From NCBI RefSeq assembly GCF_026625605.1, contig NZ_CP113054.1, forward strand, positions 744,001 to 808,000: 64,000 bases of DNA, written 5' to 3'. This DNA comes from Luteolibacter sp. SL250. GTDB taxonomy: Bacteria > Verrucomicrobiota > Verrucomicrobiia > Verrucomicrobiales > Akkermansiaceae. Below the pieces are notes generated by a model. It did not search any database. It was not told where the DNA came from and saw only the letters and a program-made list of their open reading frames with translations. Shown in pieces: positions 26,361 to 35,568 of this stretch. Made by a program: the position numbers and the translations under genes. Position 1 is the stretch's first letter. Every line of letters starts with the position of its first letter.

Positions 26361-27920
26361 TCAGGCGGTTCGGCCGGCTGGTGCCGGGAACAAGCCGGAA
26401 CCCTGTCCCGCAGCCCTTCCCGTAGCGGCGCCACCCAGTGGCTCGTAGATTTTGAGGGAAGAAGCGTCGGCCAGCCACCATTGATAGATCGAGAAGGCGA
26501 TGCCGAAGAACATGCACCAGAACAAGTTGATCGGGAAATAAAGGATCATGATTCCTTGGCTGAATCCACCGCTCACCATGCCGATCCCCAACGCGAAGAA
26601 GTAGGTGATCAACGTCCGGTGGGGGCCTTTGGGCATCCGGAACACCAAGCGGAATACATACAGCGTCCCCACGATCAATCCGAGAACCGCGATGGAGAGT
26701 GGGATATAGCCGATCTTGATCAGGGTCTCGGTCAGAATGTCGTGGATCCAGTTCACATTCGGCTCCGTTCCGGCGATCTTCATGCCGAAGGGGGTCCATA
26801 GATCCGCGTCATTGACGAAACTAGCCATGCTCTCCAAGCGTGCATCCAAGGTGCCTAGAACCAGTGTCTGACGTATTTCGGGGGAGGCCCCGAATTTCTC
26901 AAACAACTGCTCCTGCGCGTTGACCATGACCCGGGACGTCAGCAGATGGTCGGCGGAGAGATAGAGGATGGAAATTCCCGCCAATGCGCTGAAAAAAGCC
27001 GTGTAGGTGAGGAGTTTGCTCTGCAGGCAACAGAATGCGAGCAAGGCGATTATCGCACAGGCCCAGCCTGTGCGGCTGAATGTGAAGTAAGCGCTCGCCA
27101 TGAAGAGCACCAGGACCAGCCAACGTACTGGATTGAGCCAAGCCCGCAGACTGATCTTCCCCTTCTTCCAAATTACCGGCAGCAGCAGGGAGGCAAACAG
27201 AATTGAAGCAACCATCGAGAGAGCGTGCGCACTGACCATCGTTCCCATGTTGCGGAACACTTCCTCATCCAACTGCCGGACCTCGATGGTCATCCCAGAA
27301 AGCAGATACTGCATCTCGAAGTCGGCGATTCCGAAATAGGCTTGGTGGATCGCCCAGAGTGCCGCAGGCAGATAGATGAGGACCACCGACAGCATGAGCT
27401 TCTTCAGATCGGCGATCCCATTGAAAATCCTCGGGAGGAGGAGCGGCATGTAGAGGTATGCAACCGTATTGACGGCGTTGCCGGCGTTCCGCAGGCCTCC
27501 CTCCATCATCAACTGGGTACCGCCCATGACACAACAAACGAAGGTGATGACGAAGAACAGCACAACCTCCCGCTTGCTTACCTGGCCGGAGCCCATGACG
27601 GCGGAGAACAGGAATTTCAGCACCATTCCTGCCACTAGAGCAGGGGCGAAGGAGAGCATGAAAGCCAGATCGACGTCAGAGAAGCGACTGTCCATGATCA
27701 TGAACCGCTTGATGCAGTCCAGATAAGCGCCAGCCATCAACAGTAGATAGAACGACATTCTCGGTGCCACCATCGCTAGAGCAAGCGCGAGCGGCGTGAG
27801 ATACCGGAAAGAGTTTCCGAGTACGTTTCCCTGTGAGGTGAAGATCTGGAGCGTCGCGATGAGGGCGAGCAGCGTGAAGGCTGCTCCCATGATGATGCGT
27901 GGCAACGCGCTCGTTTGCAT
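26361..27920 (-). CDS. O-antigen polymerase/ligase-like membrane protein (Wzy candidate)
   Basis: 519 residues with about 12 hydrophobic helices and a large extracytoplasmic loop near 340-400 (NVNWIHDILTETLIKIGYI), the Wzy_C-like arrangement; FTFSRTGWACAIIAL is another typical helix. It lacks the TPR tail of the protein at 20450. Assignment as the repeat-unit polymerase is an inference from context, since Wzy proteins share little sequence. The C-terminal 40 residues are Gly/Ala-rich and cytoplasmic. A 187-base AT-rich gap separates it from the GT2 gene upstream. Confidence 0.75.
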   Translation of the reverse strand: MQTSALPRIIMGAAFTLLALIATLQIFTSQGNVLGNSFRYLTPLALALAMVAPRMSFYLLLMAGAYLDCIKRFMIMDSRFSDVDLAFMLSFAPALVAGMVLKFLFSAVMGSGQVSKREVVLFFVITFVCCVMGGTQLMMEGGLRNAGNAVNTVAYLYMPLLLPRIFNGIADLKKLMLSVVLIYLPAALWAIHQAYFGIADFEMQYLLSGMTIEVRQLDEEVFRNMGTMVSAHALSMVASILFASLLLPVIWKKGKISLRAWLNPVRWLVLVLFMASAYFTFSRTGWACAIIALLAFCCLQSKLLTYTAFFSALAGISILYLSADHLLTSRVMVNAQEQLFEKFGASPEIRQTLVLGTLDARLESMASFVNDADLWTPFGMKIAGTEPNVNWIHDILTETLIKIGYIPLSIAVLGLIVGTLYVFRLVFRMPKGPHRTLITYFFALGIGMVSGGFSQGIMILYFPINLFWCMFFGIAFSIYQWWLADASSLKIYEPLGGAATGRAAGQGSGLFPAPAGRTA

Positions 27921-28107
27921 GAGAAGAAGGATGGATTTTTGTCGGCGGACCAGTCTCAGGCTGGCGGATTCATTTTCTCCTGATTTTTCTCCGCTGAAAG
28001 GAAACTTATCCGGTGTTAGAGCGAATTATGACTTTCGGATCCGGTTTCGAGGTTAAAAATATCCATAAAAGTCTTATAATTAGTGAATTAAATAAGGGCG
28101 GTGCTTT
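27921..28107. other. AT-rich intergenic gap inside the polysaccharide unit
   Basis: A 187-base gap between two genes on the same strand, with strikingly AT-rich sequence around 28040-28095 in a GC-rich genome. It could hold an internal promoter for the 27920-20450 part, but I see no clear -35/-10 pair and no hairpin followed by a T-run. Confidence 0.35.
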
Positions 28108-28908
28108 TCAGCGCCCAGCTAAGATCCGAATCATCGGTGAAAGTGCGTAGTAGGGCCACTTCCATCCAAAGTTTCGACGGGTGAACACCAACCATTCGGG
28201 AAAGGGAAGGCCCTTTGGCCGCTGCAGCAGTTCCAGACGCTTCAGGCGCGGCAGGGACCTGTCGCGCCAGGTTCCTTCGACCGCGTTAGTGCCGCAGGTC
28301 CCGAGGAACTCTCCGGATTTCCTAATCAGGATCCCACGCTTCCGGGCCTGAATGCCATAGTCAGTATCACCCATCGCATGGGTATAGGCATCATGGAGCA
28401 TCCCCAGTTCCTGGAAGACGGCACGGGGAACCAGCGCGCAGTTGGCCGTGAAGGTATCGCACTCCGTTTCATCATCGGGCGCAAGCATCCCCCGTTTCAG
28501 GCTGACTCCGCCATAGTTGATCTCGCCGGTACCCTCATCCGCAATGGATGCCACGGCGATCACCCTCTCCGTTGGCGGCCCCGCCAGTTCCAGCAGATGC
28601 CGGAGGGCGTTGCCCTCCAGCGCCGTATCGTCGTTGAAAAGCAGATAGTAGTCAGGATCCGAAACTGCGGCATGTTTCCATGCCACTCGCATTCCGCCGC
28701 ACCAGAACAGGTTGCCCGATCCAGGGATGATCTCCACCCCGGGGAAAGCTTGGCGGACGGCCTGTGCGGTTCCATCAGAAGAACCATCATCCACAAGTAC
28801 CACGTCCAACGTCGCACCCTCTGGCAAAGACTGATGGGACAGCCGTTCCAGGCACGCCAACGTGAGGACGCGCCGGTTGTAGCAGGTTACCAAGGCGGTT
28901 ATGAGCAT
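28108..28908 (-). CDS. GT2-family glycosyltransferase
   Basis: 266 residues, GT-A fold: LITALVTCYNRR at the N-terminus, DVVLVDDGSSDGT nucleotide-binding region and the DxD-type FNDDTALEG. The C-terminal half carries the acceptor side (TDYGIQARKRG). It resembles rhamnosyltransferase-like GT2 enzymes that act on lipid-linked repeat units at the cytoplasmic face. Sugar and linkage cannot be told. It lies 61 bases downstream of the DUF268-like methyltransferase gene. Confidence 0.88.
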   Translation of the reverse strand: MLITALVTCYNRRVLTLACLERLSHQSLPEGATLDVVLVDDGSSDGTAQAVRQAFPGVEIIPGSGNLFWCGGMRVAWKHAAVSDPDYYLLFNDDTALEGNALRHLLELAGPPTERVIAVASIADEGTGEINYGGVSLKRGMLAPDDETECDTFTANCALVPRAVFQELGMLHDAYTHAMGDTDYGIQARKRGILIRKSGEFLGTCGTNAVEGTWRDRSLPRLKRLELLQRPKGLPFPEWLVFTRRNFGWKWPYYALSPMIRILAGR

Positions 28909-28969
28909 CTTATGGCGATCCAGGGTGTTGGGAATCCGGGTTGGACGTTGCTTGGGGATGGCGGCGTAT

Positions 28970-29761
28970 TTATCGCAGCTTTATCAGCTCAATGATGGCG
29001 CAACCGTAGCGGCATCCGAAATTTTCAGGAAATCCGGAGTGATCCAGAGGTACATCCTCTATGAGTTCACCCTTATCGGTTATATAGGAAAAACGATCAA
29101 TTCGATACATGGAAGAGAAATAATTGATCAGGAATTCAGCCGAGAATACACGGTGCGCATTGAACTCAATCCGCTGGGGCCCCATCGGCGTGGCAAAGTG
29201 GAAGCGTCCGCCGGATTTAAGCATTTTGGAGAGATTTTGAAGGCCTTTGTCGAATCCATCGAAATCAATGGGATCACCGTACCGGCCCAGCCCGAAATGT
29301 TCGATTGCGTGCAGGCATGAAAGTGAGTCCGTATAGTCGGTGAAGCGCTCGTCCATTTTCATGAGATCCGCCTGTTGGAACCGGACATTGTGGATCGTGG
29401 AATCCATCGGGCGGATATCGAAAACTTCAACTGGCCGGAATGAAGCGACATGGGTCACGAATCCATCGATCCTGGAGCCGACATCTACGTGCCTTTCCGG
29501 ATTCAGCTCGAAGATCCGGCGCGCTACGCGGAGATCTTGCTGGAAATAATGATCCAAGGTCGCACCGCTTTGATCACCGCGTTCTGTTAGAATTGGGAAA
29601 AGGGTTCCGAGTGGAAATTTGAAATGACTCAGCCGTGCCTGCTTTTTGATTTCCCTGAGGTCGGATAGATACCAGTTGAGGTTGACGATGGCTTTGACGC
29701 CTGTACGCGGCGACATGCCAAATAATGCCGCTGCTTTTTCTAGTTTTCTGAAGATGCTCAA
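28970..29761 (-). CDS. DUF268-like protein, probable SAM-dependent methyltransferase
   Basis: 263 residues. The central part has RHVDVGSRIDGFVTHVASF, a glycine-poor version of the SAM-binding loop, then FDIRPMDSTIHNVRFQQADLM and SLSCLHAIEHFGLGRYGDP, which match the DUF268 family found in polysaccharide loci. The start is a TTG at 29761 with no ATG nearby in a sensible place; an in-frame ATG at 29716 would cut 15 residues. It may methylate a sugar of the repeat unit, but activity has not been shown for the family as far as I know. Confidence 0.75.
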   Translation of the reverse strand: MSIFRKLEKAAALFGMSPRTGVKAIVNLNWYLSDLREIKKQARLSHFKFPLGTLFPILTERGDQSGATLDHYFQQDLRVARRIFELNPERHVDVGSRIDGFVTHVASFRPVEVFDIRPMDSTIHNVRFQQADLMKMDERFTDYTDSLSCLHAIEHFGLGRYGDPIDFDGFDKGLQNLSKMLKSGGRFHFATPMGPQRIEFNAHRVFSAEFLINYFSSMYRIDRFSYITDKGELIEDVPLDHSGFPENFGCRYGCAIIELIKLR

Positions 29762-29825
29762 GGTTAGGATGATGGTTCGGATCTGAATCCGGAGGCTGTC
29801 GGCCTTGATCGGATTTAGATTCTGT

Positions 29826-30347
29826 TTATTTCAGGTGGCGTATGACTTTGCAGGGATTTCCGGCGGCAAAACAGTTCGGGGGGATGTCCTTTGTGACGAC
29901 GCTTCCGGCGCCGATGATGGAATTGTCTCCGATCGTGATGCCGGGAAGAATCGTGACATTTGATGTGATCCAGACGTTGTCTCCGATGGTGACAGGTTTT
30001 GTGATGATTCTGGAGAAGTCATCCACTTCATGAGTACTGGTGATCACGATGTTTCTGAAGGAGAAGCCGACATTATGGCCTAGATGGACTGATCCGTAGT
30101 CCACAAACAGGGTGTCGCTGAGGCTGGCTGGTCCCGTGAAAAAAAGCTTTCCGGATGTGCAGCGGAATCCTGGCTGGAAATCAACATCGGGTGGAATTTT
30201 AAGGCGGATTGAAATCCATTTTTTTAGTAGGGTGATCGGAATCAATCCGTAGAACCTCAGAAGATGCCGGGTGAAGGGGGTGAGGGCGGGAAGTGGTCTT
30301 CCTTTCGCGGGGCAATAATATGATTCTTCGTGGTTTTGTTGTGACAT
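29826..30347 (-). CDS. Left-handed beta-helix (hexapeptide) acetyltransferase
   Basis: 173 residues. The C-terminal 100 are hexapeptide repeats (LGHNVGFSFRNIVI, IGDNVWITSNVTI, IGDNSIIGAGSVV), ending with GNPCKVIRHLK, as in maltose/galactoside and capsule O-acetyltransferases. These trimeric enzymes move acetyl from acetyl-CoA to a sugar hydroxyl. It sits in the polysaccharide unit between the fucosyltransferase and the DUF268-like gene and probably decorates the repeat unit. Codon use is somewhat more AT-rich than in neighbouring housekeeping genes. Confidence 0.88.
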   Translation of the reverse strand: MSQQNHEESYYCPAKGRPLPALTPFTRHLLRFYGLIPITLLKKWISIRLKIPPDVDFQPGFRCTSGKLFFTGPASLSDTLFVDYGSVHLGHNVGFSFRNIVITSTHEVDDFSRIITKPVTIGDNVWITSNVTILPGITIGDNSIIGAGSVVTKDIPPNCFAAGNPCKVIRHLK

Positions 30348-30365
30348 GGGTATGTTCGTTTTATA

Positions 30366-31205
30366 TCACAAGGTAACCCAGGATTCTGGTATGATGAATT
30401 CGGAGGGTGTGCCGCGCATCCAGGTTTTCGGTGCGATGACCTTCTGTCCGGTGTGCGTATTGAGCCAGGCTCCCCACCATGAGTAACTGCTGTTTACGAT
30501 GATATGGTGATGGCACGTTGACATCAACCGCATGTCATGAAGGGGGTCCTGATGGCCGATTGGGAAGTCACAGAACAGAAATTCGTTTCCCACAAACTGT
30601 TTCCGGCACCACCCGATATCGTCGGAAAAGACGCAGAATCGGATCTCCTCATGACGTTCGCGGAATCGCCGGATCGCCTCTTCATGATAGTTTTCACTAA
30701 GGCATTGGGTGTTACTGATGGCGAGGTAGTCTCCCCGGCGCACATGGATGGAAACTGTCGGCTTGCTGCGCAGAGCCTCTTCGAAACGCCGCGAATCCGC
30801 AGGCAGTTCGAGAGTATTGAGATCGAGTTCCTCTTTCAAAGCTTTCTCCAGGCCTTTGAAATGCAGCGGACTCTGGAAGAAGCCGATGAGGACGGTTTGG
30901 GCGCCCGCCTGGCTGAGATCAGGCACTACCCCGTTATCGGGATCCACAATCATCTCCCCTTTGTAAAAGTTCAAGGGTCCTGTATCAAAGAGGCGGCGGG
31001 ACAACCGTTTAATGGGGCTGAGGCTGTTCTCATAGCATGCCTTGATGGGGAGCCGCAGCAGATGCCGGAATGTGGATTCCTGGCTCGGATTGACCCATGA
31101 ACCATCGAGCACGAGAGGGACTTGGTGCCGCTCGGAGAGGGCGCGGCCAGCCGCATATTGGAACAGGTTGTTTCCCGTACGGCCTTGTAGGATCACCCGT
31201 ATCAT
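30366..31205 (-). CDS. Alpha-1,2-fucosyltransferase (GT11 family)
   Basis: 279 residues. Family motifs: GRTGNNLFQYAAGRAL near the N-terminus, SIHVRRGDYL (the HxRRxDY donor-binding motif) and IIVNSSYSWWGAWL near the C-terminus. It transfers fucose from GDP-fucose in alpha-1,2 linkage, usually to galactose. The donor pathway (gmd and fcl) is encoded 15 kb upstream in the same locus. The ATG overlaps the stop of the GT4 gene before it (31202-31205). Confidence 0.92.
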   Translation of the reverse strand: MIRVILQGRTGNNLFQYAAGRALSERHQVPLVLDGSWVNPSQESTFRHLLRLPIKACYENSLSPIKRLSRRLFDTGPLNFYKGEMIVDPDNGVVPDLSQAGAQTVLIGFFQSPLHFKGLEKALKEELDLNTLELPADSRRFEEALRSKPTVSIHVRRGDYLAISNTQCLSENYHEEAIRRFRERHEEIRFCVFSDDIGWCRKQFVGNEFLFCDFPIGHQDPLHDMRLMSTCHHHIIVNSSYSWWGAWLNTHTGQKVIAPKTWMRGTPSEFIIPESWVTL

Positions 31206-32410
31206 TGTTCCTGTGGGATGGATTTGGCCCGTGCCTTGAAAAGGCTGAGAATGCGGGCGGCCACTTTGTCCGCGTGGAGGTCCTTGGTCCAGGCTTCGCT
31301 GATCGCAGCGGGATCTCGCTCACCGCGGTCCCAACGCCCAAGTTCCTCCAAAAGTGCTTCGGACAGGGAGGAGGGGTTTTCCTCGGCGGCGAGGCTTCCG
31401 GAATTCCGGGAGGCATGCCATTCGATCACGCCGAGAAATGGCGAGCGGCAACCGACGACGGTTGCTCCGCTGCACACGGCTTCCGCTGATGCGTTGTGGC
31501 ATCCCTCGTAGGCGGCGCTGACGAGAATCACTTTGGCACGTTGGTAGGCTTCGGCGATTTTTGTATTGGGGAGGAGCCCTTCAAGGATGACTTGGGAGCG
31601 CAATTCCGGAGAGAGGTGCTCATGCCAGCGTTCCAGTTCCGTACTCTTTTGCCCGAAAATCCTGAACCTTGTGGTTGGTCGCCGGAAGAGGGTCCGGGAT
31701 ATCGCCTCCATGAGGAATGGAGTTCGCTTCTGGGTGCTCTCCCAGCGACCGACGGCCACGACTTCATCCTGCTTGGGAATGGCAGGATCATAGCGGAAGA
31801 TGAAATTCACGGGAAAAGGAGCGAAATGAACCTTGCTTGCCTGCCCCGCACCCCGGAGCCGCCTGACCAAGCGCCGGTAGCGCTCCGAAGCCAGTGGCGT
31901 GGGAGCCAGAAAATAGTCTCCGGCGGTGATGGCCCGCGCATCCGGCAGATCGCGGATCCCGACCCTTACCGTGGTGGTAACCGGGATCTTGACGATGGTC
32001 CGGGCTATCTGCTTCCATCGCGGTTCATACCAATAGTGGGCCTTCTCCGCGCGGATGTGGGCGGACCAGTCGGCGAGGGGGGAGTGGATGCCTTGGGTAT
32101 CGGTGACTTGTGCCACGGTGATGCCTGCCCTGACAGCGGCCTCCACCATTTTCCTGAAGGGATGGTTTCCCCATGTGATGAATACGAGTCCGTCCAATTC
32201 CAGTGACCGCCACCAGCCGGTGTCCTCCATCTGGCTCCAGTTGGCGCGGACAAGGGGCGATAGATCTTTCGGACCCGGAGGACCAAGGATGATGGGCTGG
32301 GACTCGATTCCCAATTTCTGGAATCCCCGCGACAACAAGCCGGAATCCCGGTCGAAAAACGCTTGGCTCCCGTCAGGGTGAGGGTAGGGTGAGCCTGTGA
32401 ATATGCGCAT
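31202..32410 (-). CDS. GT4-like glycosyltransferase
   Basis: 402 residues. GT-B fold signs: MRIFTGSPYPHPDGSQAFF at the start, VVAVGRWESTQKRTPFLMEA at the donor domain, ILEGLLPNTKIAEAYQRAKV and AAYEGCHNASAEAVCSGAT, which is the acidic-residue region of the GT4 group. The ATG at 32410 is chosen because the upstream open frame is Arg/Pro-rich and overlaps the flippase end region. Donor and acceptor are unknown. It is coupled to the fucosyltransferase gene by a four-base overlap. Confidence 0.83.
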   Translation of the reverse strand: MRIFTGSPYPHPDGSQAFFDRDSGLLSRGFQKLGIESQPIILGPPGPKDLSPLVRANWSQMEDTGWWRSLELDGLVFITWGNHPFRKMVEAAVRAGITVAQVTDTQGIHSPLADWSAHIRAEKAHYWYEPRWKQIARTIVKIPVTTTVRVGIRDLPDARAITAGDYFLAPTPLASERYRRLVRRLRGAGQASKVHFAPFPVNFIFRYDPAIPKQDEVVAVGRWESTQKRTPFLMEAISRTLFRRPTTRFRIFGQKSTELERWHEHLSPELRSQVILEGLLPNTKIAEAYQRAKVILVSAAYEGCHNASAEAVCSGATVVGCRSPFLGVIEWHASRNSGSLAAEENPSSLSEALLEELGRWDRGERDPAAISEAWTKDLHADKVAARILSLFKARAKSIPQEQ

Positions 32411-32454
32411 TTGGAAATAAGGAGGCTGGGGCCTGAACTGCTTCGTTGTGCGGT

Positions 32455-33981
32455 TCAATGGCGCCGGATCGCACGGAGATGCCGCATGGCTTGGAAGACA
32501 CCGATGCCGGCTGCGACCGCGCCGAAAATCCACTCCCTGGGTGAAGGCAGATAGGTGGTGCGGCCGAATATTTCGAAGGGCTTGCCGGTTTCATGGCCGG
32601 ACGCGCACCATGCTCCACCTGAAATGGCCAGAGCGAGAACTCCGGCCAATGACACGAGGGATCTGCCACAAAGCAGGCGGGTGGAAAAACCGCAGAACCG
32701 CGGGCCGGCGAAAATGGCGTAGGGTCCGCGCACCAGCAGGGGAAGAAAGGCGAATGATGCGACGAGCCACGGAAGGCCGCCGTAGTGGTAGCCGGTGGCA
32801 CAGAGTGCGATCCCGACGGGAAGCTCCAGAAGAGAGTAGAACGCGGTCTTTCCCATGCGCCCGGAGATCTGGAACAGTTCCAGCGTTCCGTTCACGAAAG
32901 TCGTATTGATGATCCAGCAGGCAAGCCAGAGGTTGGTCCAGGCTCCGGCGTAGAAATCCGCCTTCGCCAGCCAGGAAACCAGCGGGCGGTTGCCAGCGAT
33001 GATGGCGCCAGCACCTGCTAGGCCGATCCAGATGCCGAGCTGGTTCACATGGCGGAACTTGTTCATGAACCGCTGGTATGCCTTGGAGACGAAAAGCTTC
33101 TGCAGGTTTGGGTAGAAGGAATGGGTGGTGCGTAGCGCCAACGAACTGACCAAGCTTGGTCCGCGGCTGCTGAGGTTATACACCGCCACGAAAGACAGCC
33201 CGCCCAGACGGGCGAGAAGCAGTGACGGCAGGCTCTGCATCACCGACTCGACAATGCCGCTGACGGCCAGGCTGCTGCTGTAGGCGAACAACTCGCGGAA
33301 GCGGGCTCGTGTCCATCCTCTGAGATCGACCCGGACGGAGAAATTGTCGGAGTGGACCTTCCAGCCCCAGATCGCCCATCCGCACATCTGTGCGAGGGCG
33401 ATGGCGGGCAGATAGGACCTGACTCCGAAGCCAGCGTGGAGGAGATACCAGAAAGGCCCCAACTGCAGCCAGGGCAGCAGTGCCTGCACGATCGGCACCC
33501 AATGGAACTGCTCCTGGGCGATCAGCAGCCCGGGATAAGCCCGGAAAGGCATTCCGATCATGCTGACGGCGGCGGTGCCCAGAAACAGCCACTTGGCGTC
33601 ATTGGCCATCTGCGGGGGAATTTCCAGAAACAGGCCGAGGAAAGGGGTGAGCGCCAGCGCCACCAAAAACATCAGCCCGCCGAGCAGGAGTAGTACACCC
33701 ATGGACAGCGTCCACCAGCGGTTGATTTCCGGTTTGTTGCCTGTGGCGATGGCATCGGCGATTTTTCGCCCGGTGGCATTGCCGATGCCGAGGTCCAGCC
33801 ATAGCAGATAGGTCACGATCGTGAAGATGATGCTCCAAAGCCCCATCTCCGCCTTGCTCAGGTAGTGGACGGCGATAGGGATGGAAGCCAGGCCGCCGAT
33901 GGCTGTGGAGGCAAATGCCACATAGGAGGCCGCCGCATTCCGGGCCGCCTTGCTTTGTCTCAGGCTTTGAAGGGAAAACAT
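32455..33981 (-). CDS. Polysaccharide flippase (Wzx-like, MOP superfamily)
   Basis: 508 residues with 12-14 hydrophobic helices and the start AARNAAASYVAFASTAIGG, typical of PST/Wzx exporters, plus LDLGIGNATGRKIADAIA in the second and third helices. It moves undecaprenyl-linked repeat units across the inner membrane for polymerisation outside. The ATG at 33981 is preferred over a TTG 54 bases upstream. Its presence with two Wzy/ligase-like proteins indicates Wzx/Wzy-type assembly. Confidence 0.88.
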   Translation of the reverse strand: MFSLQSLRQSKAARNAAASYVAFASTAIGGLASIPIAVHYLSKAEMGLWSIIFTIVTYLLWLDLGIGNATGRKIADAIATGNKPEINRWWTLSMGVLLLLGGLMFLVALALTPFLGLFLEIPPQMANDAKWLFLGTAAVSMIGMPFRAYPGLLIAQEQFHWVPIVQALLPWLQLGPFWYLLHAGFGVRSYLPAIALAQMCGWAIWGWKVHSDNFSVRVDLRGWTRARFRELFAYSSSLAVSGIVESVMQSLPSLLLARLGGLSFVAVYNLSSRGPSLVSSLALRTTHSFYPNLQKLFVSKAYQRFMNKFRHVNQLGIWIGLAGAGAIIAGNRPLVSWLAKADFYAGAWTNLWLACWIINTTFVNGTLELFQISGRMGKTAFYSLLELPVGIALCATGYHYGGLPWLVASFAFLPLLVRGPYAIFAGPRFCGFSTRLLCGRSLVSLAGVLALAISGGAWCASGHETGKPFEIFGRTTYLPSPREWIFGAVAAGIGVFQAMRHLRAIRRH

Positions 33982-34031
33982 CGGGGATTCAGGCAAGGCG
34001 GCCGGACTTGCGGAAGAACGGCCGCTGGAGA

Positions 34032-34751
34032 TCAATAGCGGTGGAAGGTCAGATTGACCTGGAACAATCGTCCTGTTGCCTGATCACAGAATTCGGGCTC
34101 CACATCGACGATGCAGTAGCCGTGGGAAGACATCATCGAGATCATCTGTTCGATGCTCAGTGCCCCGTCATAGAGTGGAGTGAGGGAGACTTCCATCTGC
34201 ACGGTGTCAATCTGGGCCAAGCTTCTTTTGGCACCTGCGATCACCTGGTTCTCGAATCCCTGGGTGTCGATCTTCAGCCAGATGGACCGCTTCCGGGATA
34301 CGATATCGGGGAAAAGGTGGTCCAAAGTTTCCACCGAGATCTTTTGATCCCGCACGTACTTCGATTCCGGGGCAGCCTCTTCATGGGTTGGGAGCATACC
34401 CAGCAATGAACTGCTGAAGGAGTTGTTGGACACGTGGATGACGCTTTCGCCTCTCTCCGCTCCCAGAGCACAGTTCTTCACATTCCAACGGGCATCGCGT
34501 GCGGCGGTCTGTGCGAGGATGGCGAAGGCATCATCGAGCGGCTCGAACGAATGGATATCGCCCCGGTATCCCGCCTCGCGCAGCTCTTGGCCGAATTGTC
34601 CGGCATTCGCGCCGACATCGAGGACAAGATCGTTTCCAAAAGATTCCATCTGTTTCATCCGGCGTGCGCCGGAGTGGGTGTCCGGACGGTAGCGGCGCAG
34701 GTCATATCCGAATTTATTGAGAATCCCTGCGACCTTTTGTTTCCAAGTCAT
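34032..34751 (-). CDS. FkbM-family methyltransferase
   Basis: 239 residues. SAM-binding motif LVLDVGANAGQFGQEL, then HSFEPLDDAFAIL and the FkbM-type core IWLKIDTQGFENQVIAGA. FkbM proteins O-methylate sugars or polyketides, and many copies occur in capsule loci. It lies between the flippase and a second methyltransferase gene. Confidence 0.9.
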   Translation of the reverse strand: MTWKQKVAGILNKFGYDLRRYRPDTHSGARRMKQMESFGNDLVLDVGANAGQFGQELREAGYRGDIHSFEPLDDAFAILAQTAARDARWNVKNCALGAERGESVIHVSNNSFSSSLLGMLPTHEEAAPESKYVRDQKISVETLDHLFPDIVSRKRSIWLKIDTQGFENQVIAGAKRSLAQIDTVQMEVSLTPLYDGALSIEQMISMMSSHGYCIVDVEPEFCDQATGRLFQVNLTFHRY

Positions 34752-34788
34752 CGTTCAAAATTGAATTGGGAGAGTGGAGAAATGGGAA

Positions 34789-35499
34789 TTATACGGGCTC
34801 CTGTGACGCCCATACCATCAACGAATATCCGCCAAGCACGCGGACTGCGAGATCGGGGGCCAAGGCGAACGCGATTTTCCTTGGATATTTCATCATTCGG
34901 AAAAGCCGGCCGCTGTATGCGCCATCTGCTCCGCAAGTGTAGAAATGACCTCTGACGGAAAAGCCGCATTCCTTGAGGGCGGCGATCGCGGAGTCCTTTG
35001 AGAAATAATGGATGTGGCCCACCTCCTCCCTCACCATCTGAATAGGTGTCCCCCTTGCGACCATTTGGGCGTTCATGTCGAGGGGGATATGGAACAGAAA
35101 ATTTTTACCGAGCATACGGAGGTTCCGGAGGAACGTGAAGTAATCCTCGATGTGTTCAAAGACATCGAAACAGATCACTAGGTCGAAAAAGTCATTGCTG
35201 GAATGGCTGACTGTCTCGTTTTTGAAGCTGACGGTCGGGGTCGTCCGCTTTTCCGCTACTTCGAAAGCTTCGGCCATGGGCTCAAATCCCACTGCGGATT
35301 CCGGTTTAAGCGCTTCGGCGACACCCAGCAGAATGGCCCCGCCTCCACATCCCACCTCGGCGATGGTCTGATGGCCGAGCTTGAATTCCTTGCATGCCTT
35401 GAGAGCCCAGGAAATCTTTGCGGCGGCGTTATCGTCACCAAAGGCGCTGTTTTTGGTGGCGTAGGTGCCGTCCTGATAAATTTTGGCAAGTGATGACAT
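34789..35499 (-). CDS. Class I SAM-dependent methyltransferase
   Basis: 236 residues. Motif I is TIAEVGCGGGAILLGV, followed by VGFEPMAEAFEVAEK and DLVICFDVFEHIEDYFTFL. This is a methyltransferase-11/23-type core. The C-terminal part has HIHYFSKDSAIAALKECGF, usual in sugar methyltransferases of polysaccharide loci. It is the third methyltransferase-like gene within 7 kb. Confidence 0.87.
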   Translation of the reverse strand: MSSLAKIYQDGTYATKNSAFGDDNAAAKISWALKACKEFKLGHQTIAEVGCGGGAILLGVAEALKPESAVGFEPMAEAFEVAEKRTTPTVSFKNETVSHSSNDFFDLVICFDVFEHIEDYFTFLRNLRMLGKNFLFHIPLDMNAQMVARGTPIQMVREEVGHIHYFSKDSAIAALKECGFSVRGHFYTCGADGAYSGRLFRMMKYPRKIAFALAPDLAVRVLGGYSLMVWASQEPV

Positions 35500-35568
35500 G
35501 GGTATGGGGTTGCGGTCTTTGCGCGATGTGAATCAATCGGCGTGATGCTTTCATTCCGGCTAAAGCGG